Assembly: GCA_964531805.1 (NCBI GenBank)
Contig: CAZHGE010000001.1
Location: 1-64,000, forward strand
Source of the DNA: RGIG8767 sp964531805
GTDB taxonomy: Bacteria; Bacillota; Clostridia; Lachnospirales; Lachnospiraceae
Reading direction: 5' to 3'
DNA length: 64,000 nucleotides
In this document: positions 42,479 to 51,723 of the stretch, piece after piece
Layout of the letters: each line of letters begins with the position of its first letter
Numbering within the stretch: the first letter of the stretch is position 1
Translations under genes and position numbers: made by a program
Notes under the pieces: model-generated
What the model was told of the DNA's origin: nothing
Seen by the model: the letters and a program-made list of their open reading frames with translations, nothing else
Database searches by the model: none

Positions 42479-43488
42479 CTTCCACCCATTCCTTCTATTG
42501 CGTATGCTAATGATTTATAATTGTCATCCTTAATAATCTTAGAAAGACCAAGTGCTACGGTTTCTAATGGTTGTTCTGTCATATTTACTTTTAAACCGGT
42601 TCCTTTTTGTACCATGGCGGCAAAACGGTTTACCTGGGATGCTCCACCGGTCAGATAAATACCATGACGATAAATATCGGCACCTAATTCAGGTGGAGTT
42701 CTCTCTAAAATAACTTTTATTGCATCAATAATTGTTATAAAATGATCTTCTAATGCGTCATCGACCAAATCCGTAGGAATCATTTTTTCAATTGGAAGTC
42801 CGGTTACGATGTCACGTCCGTATACTAAGGCGGCTTTTTCAGTAGATTCTAATTCTGAAAGATTAATTTTAATTTTCTCTGCACTCTTTTCGCCAATAAT
42901 CAGATTGTATTCGTTACGCACAGCATTGCGGATAGCTTCATCAAATTTATGACCACCCACTTTGATTAATTTACTTAATACAATACCGCCTAAAGATAGA
43001 ATGGAGATTTCTGTAGTAGCGTAACCAACGTTTACAACTAAAACACCCTGGGAATTTTTAACATCTATTCCAAGTCCTAATCCATCAGCAACAGCTTTTT
43101 CTACTACCATAATCTTACGTGCTTTCACACCTGCATCCTTGATCAGGTCATAGAAGGCTCTTTTTTCTACTTCGGTAACATCGGTTGGAACTGCCACATA
43201 GAAATCACTTGGCTTTAAGGTTCCTTTTGACTGGTCAGTAATAAAATATTTGACCAATGTCTCCATATTATTAATATCTGCAATAACACCATTGCATACT
43301 GGATAGGAAGTACGGATATTTGCAGGTGCTTTTTCATACATTTCAAAAGCAGAATCTCCATAAGCCAGTAAAGTATTTTTGTTTTCAATGGCAATCATGT
43401 TTTTCTCAATAAAAAAACTATCCTCGGCTTTATTATAGATTTTGATGTTATTGGTACCAAGGTCCATTCCAAAAGTATTATTAGACAA
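42475..43488 (-). CDS. mreB: actin-like protein MreB/Mbl
   Basis: MreB filaments guide cell-wall synthesis in rods. The 337 residues match the actin-like fold: FGMDLGTNNIKIYNK (phosphate 1), NVGYATTEISILSLGGIV (phosphate 2), GGHKFDEAIRNAV and the adenosine motif IYLTGGASQVNRFAAM. Sequence divergence from B. subtilis MreB suggests it could equally be an Mbl-type paralogue. The start is TTG 43488 with AAAGGAG upstream. It begins the operon mreB-mreC-mreD-mrdA-minCDE-rodA-mgsA-carboxypeptidase. Confidence 0.93.
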   Translation of the reverse strand: MSNNTFGMDLGTNNIKIYNKAEDSFFIEKNMIAIENKNTLLAYGDSAFEMYEKAPANIRTSYPVCNGVIADINNMETLVKYFITDQSKGTLKPSDFYVAVPTDVTEVEKRAFYDLIKDAGVKARKIMVVEKAVADGLGLGIDVKNSQGVLVVNVGYATTEISILSLGGIVLSKLIKVGGHKFDEAIRNAVRNEYNLIIGEKSAEKIKINLSELESTEKAALVYGRDIVTGLPIEKMIPTDLVDDALEDHFITIIDAIKVILERTPPELGADIYRHGIYLTGGASQVNRFAAMVQKGTGLKVNMTEQPLETVALGLSKIIKDDNYKSLAYAIEGMGGR

Positions 43489-43503
43489 CGTTGCTGCTCC
43501 TTT

Positions 43504-44184
43504 CTATAAGTAACCTTTTTCTTTTAAACTCACGTATTTATTATCTCCAATAATGATATGATCCAATAAAGGAATCTGTATCAAAAGAGATGCATCTAAA
43601 ATAGTACGGGTGATATCAATATCCTGGCTGCTGGGAGCCGGATCACCACTGGGATGATTGTGTATCAGAACGATATGCACAGCATGAAAGCGCAGGGCTT
43701 CAATAAATATCTCACGTGGAGATATGACGGAGGCATTAACCGTGCCCTTTGATAAAAGGACTTCTTTTATGACATGATTTTTGTTGTCACATAATAAAAG
43801 ATATACATGCTCGGTTTCTAAGTGCCGCATCCGTTCCATGTACAAGCCTGCTACCGTTGCCGGATCTTGAAAAGAAAGGGAATCTTCTCTGCTTCTTGTC
43901 TGCATCCGTGCGCAAATCTCTGCTACACATTTTAAACGGATTGCTTTTACTTTTCCTATGCCTTTGATTTGTAGTAATTCTTCCAAAGGTATGGAATTTA
44001 GTGCTAAGATTCCGGTAGTTCTGCCGCTTGTCAAATTCAAAATCCGATGGGCAAGAGCAAGGGCATCTTCTCCAACCGTGCCTGTCCGTAAAATAATGGC
44101 AATTAGTTCTGCATCGGTTAGTGCATGGGCACCAACGCGTTCAAATCGTTCATAAGGAAATTCTGTATTTGTTTGTTCGTTCAT
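43504..44184 (-). CDS. radC: RadC family JAB-domain protein
   Basis: The 226-residue protein joins an N-terminal helix-hairpin-helix region (about 1-95, with LQIKGIGKVKAIRLK) to a JAMM/MPN domain with the zinc motif VLIHNHPSGDPAPSSQD near residue 175. RadC is widespread; a DNA repair role was once assumed but is not supported, and the true function is unknown. It lies 15 bases upstream of mreB, a common neighbourhood in Firmicutes. GGAG is five bases before the ATG. Confidence 0.92.
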   Translation of the reverse strand: MNEQTNTEFPYERFERVGAHALTDAELIAIILRTGTVGEDALALAHRILNLTSGRTTGILALNSIPLEELLQIKGIGKVKAIRLKCVAEICARMQTRSREDSLSFQDPATVAGLYMERMRHLETEHVYLLLCDNKNHVIKEVLLSKGTVNASVISPREIFIEALRFHAVHIVLIHNHPSGDPAPSSQDIDITRTILDASLLIQIPLLDHIIIGDNKYVSLKEKGYL

Positions 44185-44236
44185 ATGATCTCCGGTGCTT
44201 CTCTCCAGACTGCTCCGATATCATCATTATGAATAC

Positions 44237-44476
44237 CTATAAAACTCTGTAAATTAAAATACCAATAATTACGCCAATGATACTTGCAATAGTAATTTTA
44301 ATGGTAAGGCCAAAAGTAATAACTAATATTCCTAAATCCAAAGTTACAGGATTGGTTAATCCAAAGGTCTGTCCATAATTTAACCATGAATTGCCAAACA
44401 GGTTGCCAATAAATCCTCCCAATACAATTCCTGTAAGAATGAGTAAAAGGCATGTCCAATTATTTTTCTTCTTCAT
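44237..44476 (-). CDS. DUF4321-type small membrane protein
   Basis: This 79-residue protein has two strongly hydrophobic segments, near residues 8-27 and 46-76, with a small loop between. The pattern GIVLGGFIGNLFG and LDLGILVITFGLTIKI fits the DUF4321 family of Clostridia, which is often found close to radC or mreB. Its function is unknown; an association with the elongation machinery is only inferred from position. AGAGGA precedes the ATG. Confidence 0.72.
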   Translation of the reverse strand: MKKKNNWTCLLLILTGIVLGGFIGNLFGNSWLNYGQTFGLTNPVTLDLGILVITFGLTIKITIASIIGVIIGILIYRVL

Positions 44477-44605
44477 GTATTCCTCTTTTCGTCAAATACC
44501 CATCATAAATAACGGGTCTTTGGTGTAAAAATACCCAAATGAATATTATCATATTTCGAGTTTTATGTACACCAATTCACATTATTTTTTTTCGCACTAA
44601 GGTGA

Positions 44606-45880
44606 CTATAATCGACATACTCCTGCATCTTTTAAACTCTGTAATGCTTTTAAAATACCAAATTTTGCATGAGGGAAAGTAAGTCCGCCCTGAAAATAAA
44701 CGGCATATGGAGGTTTGATCGGACCATCCGCACTCAATTCAATGGAACTGCCGGATACAAAGGCACCTGCCGCCATAATAACGGGGGCATCATAACCAGG
44801 CATATCCCAAGGCTCGGGAGTTACAAAACTGTCCACAGGTGCAGCCGCCTGGATTCCCTGACAAAAGGCGATAACACCCTCAGGGGTTCCGAAAGTAACT
44901 GCCTGGATAATATCGTGACGGCTTTCTGTGCTGTTTGGAACAACTGCAAATCCTAATTTTTCCAAACATGCTGCTGCGAACACAGCACCTTTTAATGCAG
45001 AGGCTGTAACAATAGGTGCTAAAAAGAGTCCTTGATAAAAGTCTTTTAAAATACCTAAAGAAGCACCAACTTCTTTTCCAAGGCCAGGGGATGTTAAGCG
45101 GTAAGCCGCATTTTCTACACACTCTCTTTTGCCGGCAATATAGCCACCAATAGGAGCCAGTCCTCCTCCTGGATTTTTAATTAAAGAACCAACAATCATG
45201 TCTGCGCCAACATCTGTTGGTTCTATGGTTTCTACAAATTCACCATAACAGTTATCCACCATACAGATTACATCTGGTTTGATTCCTTTGATAAAGGAAA
45301 TTAATTTACCGATACGATCTACAGATAAAGTTTTGCGCGGCTGATATCCTTTCGAACGCTGGATTGTAACCAGTTTTGTTTTTTCGTTAATGGCAGCGCG
45401 GATACCGTCGTAATCAAATTCGTCATCTGGAAGTAAATCTACCTGACGGTAGCTGATCCCGTATTCCTTTAGGGAACCTTTACTTTCCCGGATACCGATG
45501 ACCTCTTCCAATGTGTCATAGGGTTTGCCAACAGGGGAAAGCAGTTCATCTCCAGGTCGCAGATTGCTCATGAGAGCCAGTGCAAGGGCATGGGTTCCAC
45601 AGGTAATCTGTGGACGTACTAATGCATCCTCTGTGCCAAATAATTTAGCATAAACTTCTTCTAAGGTATCGCGTCCTACATCATTATAGCCATAGCCGGT
45701 GGTTCCCAGCAAACATGCTTCACTGACGTGGGCATCCTGCATGGCTTTTATCACTTTTAACTGATTATATTCTGCATTTTTATCAATCTGGTCAAAACGC
45801 TCTTTTAACGAAGTTAAAATTTCTTCTCCAAAAGTCAGAACATCCCGGTCAATACCTAATGCTTCATATAGTGTATTCAT
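44606..45880 (-). CDS. methionine gamma-lyase family PLP enzyme
   Basis: This 424-residue protein is of the family once named aluminium resistance protein, related to Cys/Met-metabolism PLP enzymes. It has the pattern GTTGYGYNDVGRDTLEEVYA, RPQITCGTHALALAL, VDNCYGEFVE and the PLP-binding Lys at about 235 in GSLIKNPGGGLAPIGGYIAG. The C-terminus has GAFVSGSSIELSADGPIKPP. The reaction in vivo is not known. The ATG at 45880 has AAAGGA upstream and follows the miaA stop after one base, so the two are coupled. Confidence 0.88.
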   Translation of the reverse strand: MNTLYEALGIDRDVLTFGEEILTSLKERFDQIDKNAEYNQLKVIKAMQDAHVSEACLLGTTGYGYNDVGRDTLEEVYAKLFGTEDALVRPQITCGTHALALALMSNLRPGDELLSPVGKPYDTLEEVIGIRESKGSLKEYGISYRQVDLLPDDEFDYDGIRAAINEKTKLVTIQRSKGYQPRKTLSVDRIGKLISFIKGIKPDVICMVDNCYGEFVETIEPTDVGADMIVGSLIKNPGGGLAPIGGYIAGKRECVENAAYRLTSPGLGKEVGASLGILKDFYQGLFLAPIVTASALKGAVFAAACLEKLGFAVVPNSTESRHDIIQAVTFGTPEGVIAFCQGIQAAAPVDSFVTPEPWDMPGYDAPVIMAAGAFVSGSSIELSADGPIKPPYAVYFQGGLTFPHAKFGILKALQSLKDAGVCRL

Positions 45881-45881
45881 G

Positions 45882-46847
45882 TTATACTTCCTTTTCGATT
45901 CCAATTTTTTTCATATGTTTATAGATAAAATTCAGAATTTTATCATCATCATAATCAAGTGCAGGTTTGTCCACCCAGATTACATCCTCTTCCTTACGGA
46001 ACCAGGTAAGCTGGCGTTTCGCAAAATGGCGTGTATTTTTCTTAATGGTTTCTATGGCTTCTTCCAAGGTTTCTTTTCCATCAAAATAAGAAAGAAGTTC
46101 CTTATAGCCAACCCCCTGCATGGACACTAAATCCGGTGTGTAACCTTTTTCTAACAACTGGTGCACTTCATTTTCCAATCCTGCTTTTATCATAATGTCT
46201 ACACGTTTATTAATGCGTTCATACAAATGAGTACGTTCATCGTTTAATACAAAATAACAGAATTGATACTCTGCTTCTCTTTGACGTTGTTGTTCATTGT
46301 ATTCAGAAAATTTCCGACCGGTAAAATGATGATATTCTAAGGCTCTTACCACGCGTTTCATATTGTTATAATGAACAGTTTTAGCGTATTCCGGATCGCA
46401 GTCTATAAGCATTTGATGAAGTTTTTGTTTGCCTTCTTCTGTTGCCCCGATTGCATATAAAGAATTGCGGTAACTGTCATCGTGTTCTTCTTCCTTAAAA
46501 TCGATGCCATATAAAAGCGCCTGGATATAAAAGGCAGTTCCACCTGTCAGGATAGGCACATGCCCACGGGAATGAATCTCAGAAATGGCGTTTTTGGCCA
46601 TTTCCTGAAAGATAGCCACATTAAATACTTCATCGGGATCAAAACAGTCTAAAAGATGATGTGGAACATCCTGCTTTTCAGCATCTGTAATCTTTGCCGT
46701 TCCAATATCCATGCCGCGATATACCTGCATGGAATCTGCACTGATGATCTCACCATTTATTTCCTTTGCAAGACGGATGGACAAATCCGTTTTACCAACT
46801 GCTGTTGGCCCGGTTAGTACAATTAGGGTTGGTTTATTGTTTTCCAT
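45882..46847 (-). CDS. miaA: tRNA dimethylallyltransferase MiaA
   Basis: MiaA adds a dimethylallyl group to N6 of A37 in tRNAs reading UNN codons; MiaB, encoded 5 kb upstream, thiolates the product. The 321-residue protein shows the P-loop GPTAVGKTDLSIRLA, ISADSMQVYRGMDIGTAK, LTGGTAFYIQALLYGID and the C-terminal TRHFAKRQLTWFRKE. It follows mutL after eight bases and continues into the gamma-lyase family gene. Confidence 0.96.
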   Translation of the reverse strand: MENNKPTLIVLTGPTAVGKTDLSIRLAKEINGEIISADSMQVYRGMDIGTAKITDAEKQDVPHHLLDCFDPDEVFNVAIFQEMAKNAISEIHSRGHVPILTGGTAFYIQALLYGIDFKEEEHDDSYRNSLYAIGATEEGKQKLHQMLIDCDPEYAKTVHYNNMKRVVRALEYHHFTGRKFSEYNEQQRQREAEYQFCYFVLNDERTHLYERINKRVDIMIKAGLENEVHQLLEKGYTPDLVSMQGVGYKELLSYFDGKETLEEAIETIKKNTRHFAKRQLTWFRKEEDVIWVDKPALDYDDDKILNFIYKHMKKIGIEKEV

Positions 46848-46855
46848 TTTTTTAC

Positions 46856-48799
46856 CTAAATAATTCTTTTGAATTTCTTTTCTAATTCATATTTTGTCAT
46901 GGAAATAATCGTTGGTCTTCCATGAGGACAATGATAAGGATTTTCCAATGTCATTAATTCCTTAATCAATTCCTTAACTTCATCCCGGCTTAAGCGGTTA
47001 TTTCCTTTCACTGCCGCTTTGCAGGACATGGAAGCAATCTTTTCATAAACCAATTCCTGTTTTCCTTTTGGAACATCACTGCATAATTCGTCCAAAAGTG
47101 ATAAAAACATATCTCTCTCGTTTTGACCATACAAGTCAAGGGGAACTGTTCGGATTGCCATCTCATTGCTTCCAAAATCTTCTAATGTAAAGCCCAATTC
47201 TTCAAAATACTGCAAGTATTCTTCCAGTATTGTTTTTTCTTTGGATGATATGGAAATAATAACTGGTGGATTCAGTGTTTGTGTTTCAATCGTCTTTTCT
47301 TTGAAATGTTTTACCAAGCGTTCATATTTTACTTTTTCATGAGCAGCATGCTGATCCATAATCAACAGTTTTTCGCCATAAGCAAATAACCAATAGGTAT
47401 CAAATAACTGTCCTAAAATTTCATATTCTGATTCCGCTTCCTTGGATAAGAACGGAGTTTCAAATAAAGACATCTGTTCCGGGGCTTTGGCATATACAAC
47501 CTGCCCTGCCTTAATCACATTAGTAGAATTTTTATTGCTAATATAAGGATCTTCTTTTGGTATTCCAATAATGGACGGCAGAATCCCCGATTCACGCAAT
47601 GCCAGAGACTGATTTAAAACAGATGTTTCGGAATCATCCTGACAAGGTGCTGTTTGATAAGGAGCGGCTTCTTCTGCCAAAAAAACCGTATTTGCCGACT
47701 GGTTTACGGTATTTACCATACGAACAGATTCAAATGGTTCTGGCCCCTTTGGTGCTGCAGGTATTGCCGTTTCTTTTTTCTCATCAGATAAAGACACCTG
47801 TGGAATCAGTTCCTGCATTTTTAAAACAGTACTAATTGTACTGGATATATAATCATAAAAATATTCATTATTTGAGAAACGAACATCCATTTTTGTAGGA
47901 TGCACATTAACATCTACCATTTCTGGTGAAACATCAATGTTTAAAATAAAAAATGGGAATTTATGCTGCATCATATAGGCGGCATAACCATCTTCTACAG
48001 CTTTAGAAATCAGACTGCTTTTAATATATCTTCCATTTACAAAATAATTTTCAAAATTACGGTTAGCACGACAGAGTGTTGGTTTGCCCAGCACACCATA
48101 TATGGAAATGTCTTTTCCTTTCTGATTTACAGGAATAATTTCTTTTGCGATTTCCCTGCCATAGATCCGGTAAACCAGTTCTTTTAGATCTCCATTGCCG
48201 GAAGTATGGAATTTCATCTGACCATTCTGGATAAACTGAAATGAAACATCCGGCTTGGATAACGCCATGCGTTCACAGAGTTCGTTGATATAACTGCCTT
48301 CTGTTGTAGGACTTTTTAAAAATTTTTTACGGACAGGTGTATTAAAAAAGAGATTTTTCACAATGATTGTAGTCCCTTGGGGAACACCCACATCCTGAAT
48401 GTCTTTTTCTACGGCTCCCTCAATCACATAGCGCGTTCCGGTAAGATCCTCTTCTGTTTTTGTGATAAGTTCGACCTGGGATACCGCTGCAATACTGGAA
48501 AGTGCTTCTCCTCTAAATCCAAGAGTTCCAATAGCAGTCAATTCAGATGCATCGCGGAGTTTACTGGTAGCATGGCGGTAAAACGCATTTTTAATCTGGC
48601 TTTTTTCGATTCCTTCACCGTTATCTGTAACACGGATAAAAGAAATGCCGCCTTCTTTGATTTCTACCGTTACAGCACTGGCACCAGCATCAATGGCATT
48701 TTCTACGAGTTCTTTCACAACGCTGGATGGGCGCTCAACAACTTCGCCGGCTGCAATCTTATCAATTGTTTCTTCGCTCAGTATCTGTATTTTTGCCAT
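46856..48799 (-). CDS. mutL: DNA mismatch repair protein MutL
   Basis: MutL couples mismatch recognition to strand incision. The 647 residues include the GHKL ATPase domain (IAAGEVVERPSSVVKELVEN, VTDNGEGIEK, LGFRGEALSSIAAV), a variable linker (about 340-455) and the C-terminal endonuclease domain with the metal motif MDQHAAHEKVKYE, so it should nick DNA itself. A QMSLF motif at the end of the linker resembles a beta-clamp binding site. AAGGAGG precedes the ATG. A long palindrome separates it from mutS upstream. Confidence 0.96.
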   Translation of the reverse strand: MAKIQILSEETIDKIAAGEVVERPSSVVKELVENAIDAGASAVTVEIKEGGISFIRVTDNGEGIEKSQIKNAFYRHATSKLRDASELTAIGTLGFRGEALSSIAAVSQVELITKTEEDLTGTRYVIEGAVEKDIQDVGVPQGTTIIVKNLFFNTPVRKKFLKSPTTEGSYINELCERMALSKPDVSFQFIQNGQMKFHTSGNGDLKELVYRIYGREIAKEIIPVNQKGKDISIYGVLGKPTLCRANRNFENYFVNGRYIKSSLISKAVEDGYAAYMMQHKFPFFILNIDVSPEMVDVNVHPTKMDVRFSNNEYFYDYISSTISTVLKMQELIPQVSLSDEKKETAIPAAPKGPEPFESVRMVNTVNQSANTVFLAEEAAPYQTAPCQDDSETSVLNQSLALRESGILPSIIGIPKEDPYISNKNSTNVIKAGQVVYAKAPEQMSLFETPFLSKEAESEYEILGQLFDTYWLFAYGEKLLIMDQHAAHEKVKYERLVKHFKEKTIETQTLNPPVIISISSKEKTILEEYLQYFEELGFTLEDFGSNEMAIRTVPLDLYGQNERDMFLSLLDELCSDVPKGKQELVYEKIASMSCKAAVKGNNRLSRDEVKELIKELMTLENPYHCPHGRPTIISMTKYELEKKFKRII

Positions 48800-49042
48800 G
48801 TGGACCTCCTTATTTGATTGATAGAGATATCTGGTGGCGGGGATTTTGCATCCAATGCAGGCACGCTTGCGCTGCTTTCAGCTCGCAACGGTACATAAGA
48901 CACCAAAATACGGTGTCTAAGTACCGGCGGCTTCAAAGCACCTGCGGTTGGATTGCAAAATCCTCCGCCTCAAATAGATATTCTCTCGTCCTAAAATAGT
49001 AGTTACATCAAAATATTCCGATTCAAAATAGTGTAATTATAT
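48800..49042. other. mutS-mutL spacer
   Basis: The 243 bases hold the 162-bp palindrome and AT-rich flanks. No gene, terminator T-run or clear promoter is visible. Confidence 0.6.
48824..48985. repeat. 162-bp imperfect palindrome between mutS and mutL
   Basis: The element begins GAGATATCT (48824-48832) and ends with its near complement AGATATTCTC (48976-48985). Inside, the long arms 48836-48855 and 48948-48969 share GGATTTTGCA...TCCAA with small bulges, and the centre forms GGTAC/GTACC (48890-48894 with 48921-48925) around GACACC/GGTGTC (48899-48904 with 48912-48917). It is more GC-rich than its surroundings. It would form one long hairpin just before the mutL ribosome-binding site. Confidence 0.8.
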
Positions 49043-51700
49043 CTACTCACTCTTCCAACGATTGTTTAGTTTATTCTGTAATCGATACAAAGTATTAAGT
49101 GCATCAAGTGGTGTTAAAGTGCTGATCTCGATGTTTTTCAACTCTTCAATTACATCTTCATCCTTGACAGTGTCAAACAGCGACAGCTGGTTGAGTTCTA
49201 ATTCGTCTGGAACTTCGGTTTTGTTCTTCGTATCACTCTTTTGTGGGACGGAGATATTTTGAACGCGTTCAAGGATATCTTTGTCTAATAGTTCGAGTAA
49301 GATTTCTTTGGCGCGATCAATCACAATTTCGGGTACACCGGCAAGTTTCGCTACCTGAATACCATAACTGCGGTCTGCGCCGCCTTTGATAATCTTACGA
49401 AGGAATACAATATCATCTCCTTTTTCTTTGACTGCAATACAGTAGTTGTTGACATTGTTTATTTTTCCTTCTAACTCTGTCAATTCGTGATAATGGGTGG
49501 CAAAAAGGGTTTTTGCTCCTAAAATCTTGGTATTGGAAATAAATTCAATTACCGACCAGGCAATACTTAACCCATCAAAGGTTGAAGTACCACGGCCAAT
49601 CTCATCCAATATTAATAAACTGTTTGATGTGGCATTACGAAGAATATTTGCTACTTCGTTCATTTCTACCATAAAAGTACTTTGTCCACTGGCAAGGTCA
49701 TCCGATGCACCGACTCTTGTAAAAATGCGGTCTACGATACCAATACTTGCCTTGGCCGCAGGAACAAATGAACCAATCTGTGCCATTAAGACGATAAGAG
49801 CACTCTGTCTCATGTATGTAGATTTACCTGCCATATTTGGACCTGTAATAACAGAAATACAGTTTTTACCATTATCCAGATACGTGTCATTCGGAATGAA
49901 CATATCATGCTCAATCACTTTTTCCACTACAGGATGTCTGCCGTCTTTAATCTGAATGGTACCTTTTTCATTTAGAGCAGGTCTTACATAATGGTTTTGC
50001 TCTGCCACCAGAGAAAGGGAGGCAAATACATCCAGTCTTGCGATCTCGTGAGCTGTTTTTTGGATGCGTTCTAACTGGCTTGCAATATGCTCGCGGATCT
50101 CGCAGAATTTATCATATTCTAATGTATATAATTTATCTTCTGCGTTTAAAATAGTATCTTCTAATTCCTTTAATCGTGGTGTTGTATAGCGTTCCGCATT
50201 GGTTAATGTCTGTTTACGGATATAATCCTCCGGAACCATGTCTTTAAAAGAATTTGTTACTTCAAAATAATATCCAAATACTTTGTTATATTTAATACGC
50301 AGGTTTTTGATGCCGGTACGTTCCTTATCTTCTGTTTCTAACTGCGCCAGCCATGTTTTGCCTTCTGTTTTGGCTTTGCGAAGCATATCAATATCCGGAT
50401 CATAACCATCTTTGATAATGCCGCCTTCTTTTAACTGTAATGGTGGTTCTTCCGTAATAGCTTCATCAATCAAAGTACAAATATCTTCTAATCCATCGAT
50501 GGTTTCAGATATATGACGCAATGCTTCTGCATTCATCCCTCCTGTTACAGTCTTAATCGGAGGCATCATTTTCAGGGATTCCGCAAGAGCAATCATATCT
50601 CTTGGGTTAACTGTATGGAAACTGATTTTACCAATTAAACGTTCTAAATCATATACCGGATTTAAATATTCACGGATTTCATCACGCTCACATGGATTTT
50701 TGCAAAAATCATCAATAGCATCCAAACGGCGGATTATCTTTTCTTTATCAATGAGAGGTTGTTCAATATATTTTCGTAAAAGTCTGCCGCCCATTGCGGT
50801 CTTTGTTTTATCTAAAACACCAAGCAGGGAGCCTTTTTTCTGCTTATCTCTAAGTGTTTCGCATAATTCCAAATTCCGTCTTGTAGCACTGTCAAGGAGC
50901 ATGTATTTATTTGTCAAATACGGATAAATATGAGTTAAATGGCTCAGGGAATTTTTCTGTGTATCATACAGATACTGCATGAGTGCACCTGCAGCCACTG
51001 TTCCAATCGGGAATTCCTCAATTCCAATTCCCTGTAAAGAAAGTACATGAAAATGCTTAAGCAATACCTTCTTGCACTGGTCCTCATCAAAGAAATGAGG
51101 ATCCAATGGAAAAATACAAATTCCTAAACGATTTTTCAATTCTTCAATCTGTACTCCGCTTACTAAAAAAGCATCATTGCAGATGATTTCTGCAGGATTG
51201 TATTTTACAATCTCATCTAATAACTGATTCTTATCCGCTACTTCTGTCAGATAATAATCACCAGTTGTGATATCCACAATAGAAATACCAATCACTTCAT
51301 CAAAATAAGCAATACACATCAGATAATTGTTTTTATTATCTTCAAATGCCTGAGTATTTTGATTTGTACCCGGGGTAACAATGCGGGTGACTTCTCTTTT
51401 AACAAGTCCTTTTGTTAGTTTAGGATCTTCTACCTGTTCACAGATAGCAACTTTATAACCTTTGGAGATTAATTTATTCAAATACCCTTCCACGGAATGA
51501 TAGGGAACGCCACACATAGGGGCACGTTCTTCCAAACCGCAGCTTTTACCGGTTAAAGTTATTTCCAGTTCTTTGGATACCACAATGGCATCTTCAAAAA
51601 ACATTTCATAGAAATCTCCTAAACGGTAAAATAAGATACAATCCTTATACTGTTCTTTTGTTGCAATATATTGCTGCATCATGGGTGTCATTTCTGCCAT
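49043..51700 (-). CDS. mutS: DNA mismatch repair protein MutS
   Basis: MutS recognises mismatches and small loops. The 885-residue protein has all domains in order: mismatch-binding domain I with the Phe-x-Glu-type site FYRLGDFYEMFFEDA, connector, lever and clamp, and the C-terminal ATPase with GPNMAGKSTYMRQ, LLILDEIGRGTSTFDGLSIA and LFATHYHELTEL. The tail carries LNQLSLFD, a typical beta-clamp binding motif. AGAGGA precedes the ATG. It lies between miaB and mutL in one leftward gene run. Confidence 0.97.
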   Translation of the reverse strand: MAEMTPMMQQYIATKEQYKDCILFYRLGDFYEMFFEDAIVVSKELEITLTGKSCGLEERAPMCGVPYHSVEGYLNKLISKGYKVAICEQVEDPKLTKGLVKREVTRIVTPGTNQNTQAFEDNKNNYLMCIAYFDEVIGISIVDITTGDYYLTEVADKNQLLDEIVKYNPAEIICNDAFLVSGVQIEELKNRLGICIFPLDPHFFDEDQCKKVLLKHFHVLSLQGIGIEEFPIGTVAAGALMQYLYDTQKNSLSHLTHIYPYLTNKYMLLDSATRRNLELCETLRDKQKKGSLLGVLDKTKTAMGGRLLRKYIEQPLIDKEKIIRRLDAIDDFCKNPCERDEIREYLNPVYDLERLIGKISFHTVNPRDMIALAESLKMMPPIKTVTGGMNAEALRHISETIDGLEDICTLIDEAITEEPPLQLKEGGIIKDGYDPDIDMLRKAKTEGKTWLAQLETEDKERTGIKNLRIKYNKVFGYYFEVTNSFKDMVPEDYIRKQTLTNAERYTTPRLKELEDTILNAEDKLYTLEYDKFCEIREHIASQLERIQKTAHEIARLDVFASLSLVAEQNHYVRPALNEKGTIQIKDGRHPVVEKVIEHDMFIPNDTYLDNGKNCISVITGPNMAGKSTYMRQSALIVLMAQIGSFVPAAKASIGIVDRIFTRVGASDDLASGQSTFMVEMNEVANILRNATSNSLLILDEIGRGTSTFDGLSIAWSVIEFISNTKILGAKTLFATHYHELTELEGKINNVNNYCIAVKEKGDDIVFLRKIIKGGADRSYGIQVAKLAGVPEIVIDRAKEILLELLDKDILERVQNISVPQKSDTKNKTEVPDELELNQLSLFDTVKDEDVIEELKNIEISTLTPLDALNTLYRLQNKLNNRWKSE

Positions 51701-51723
51701 GACTTAATCCTCTTTCCTTGTAA

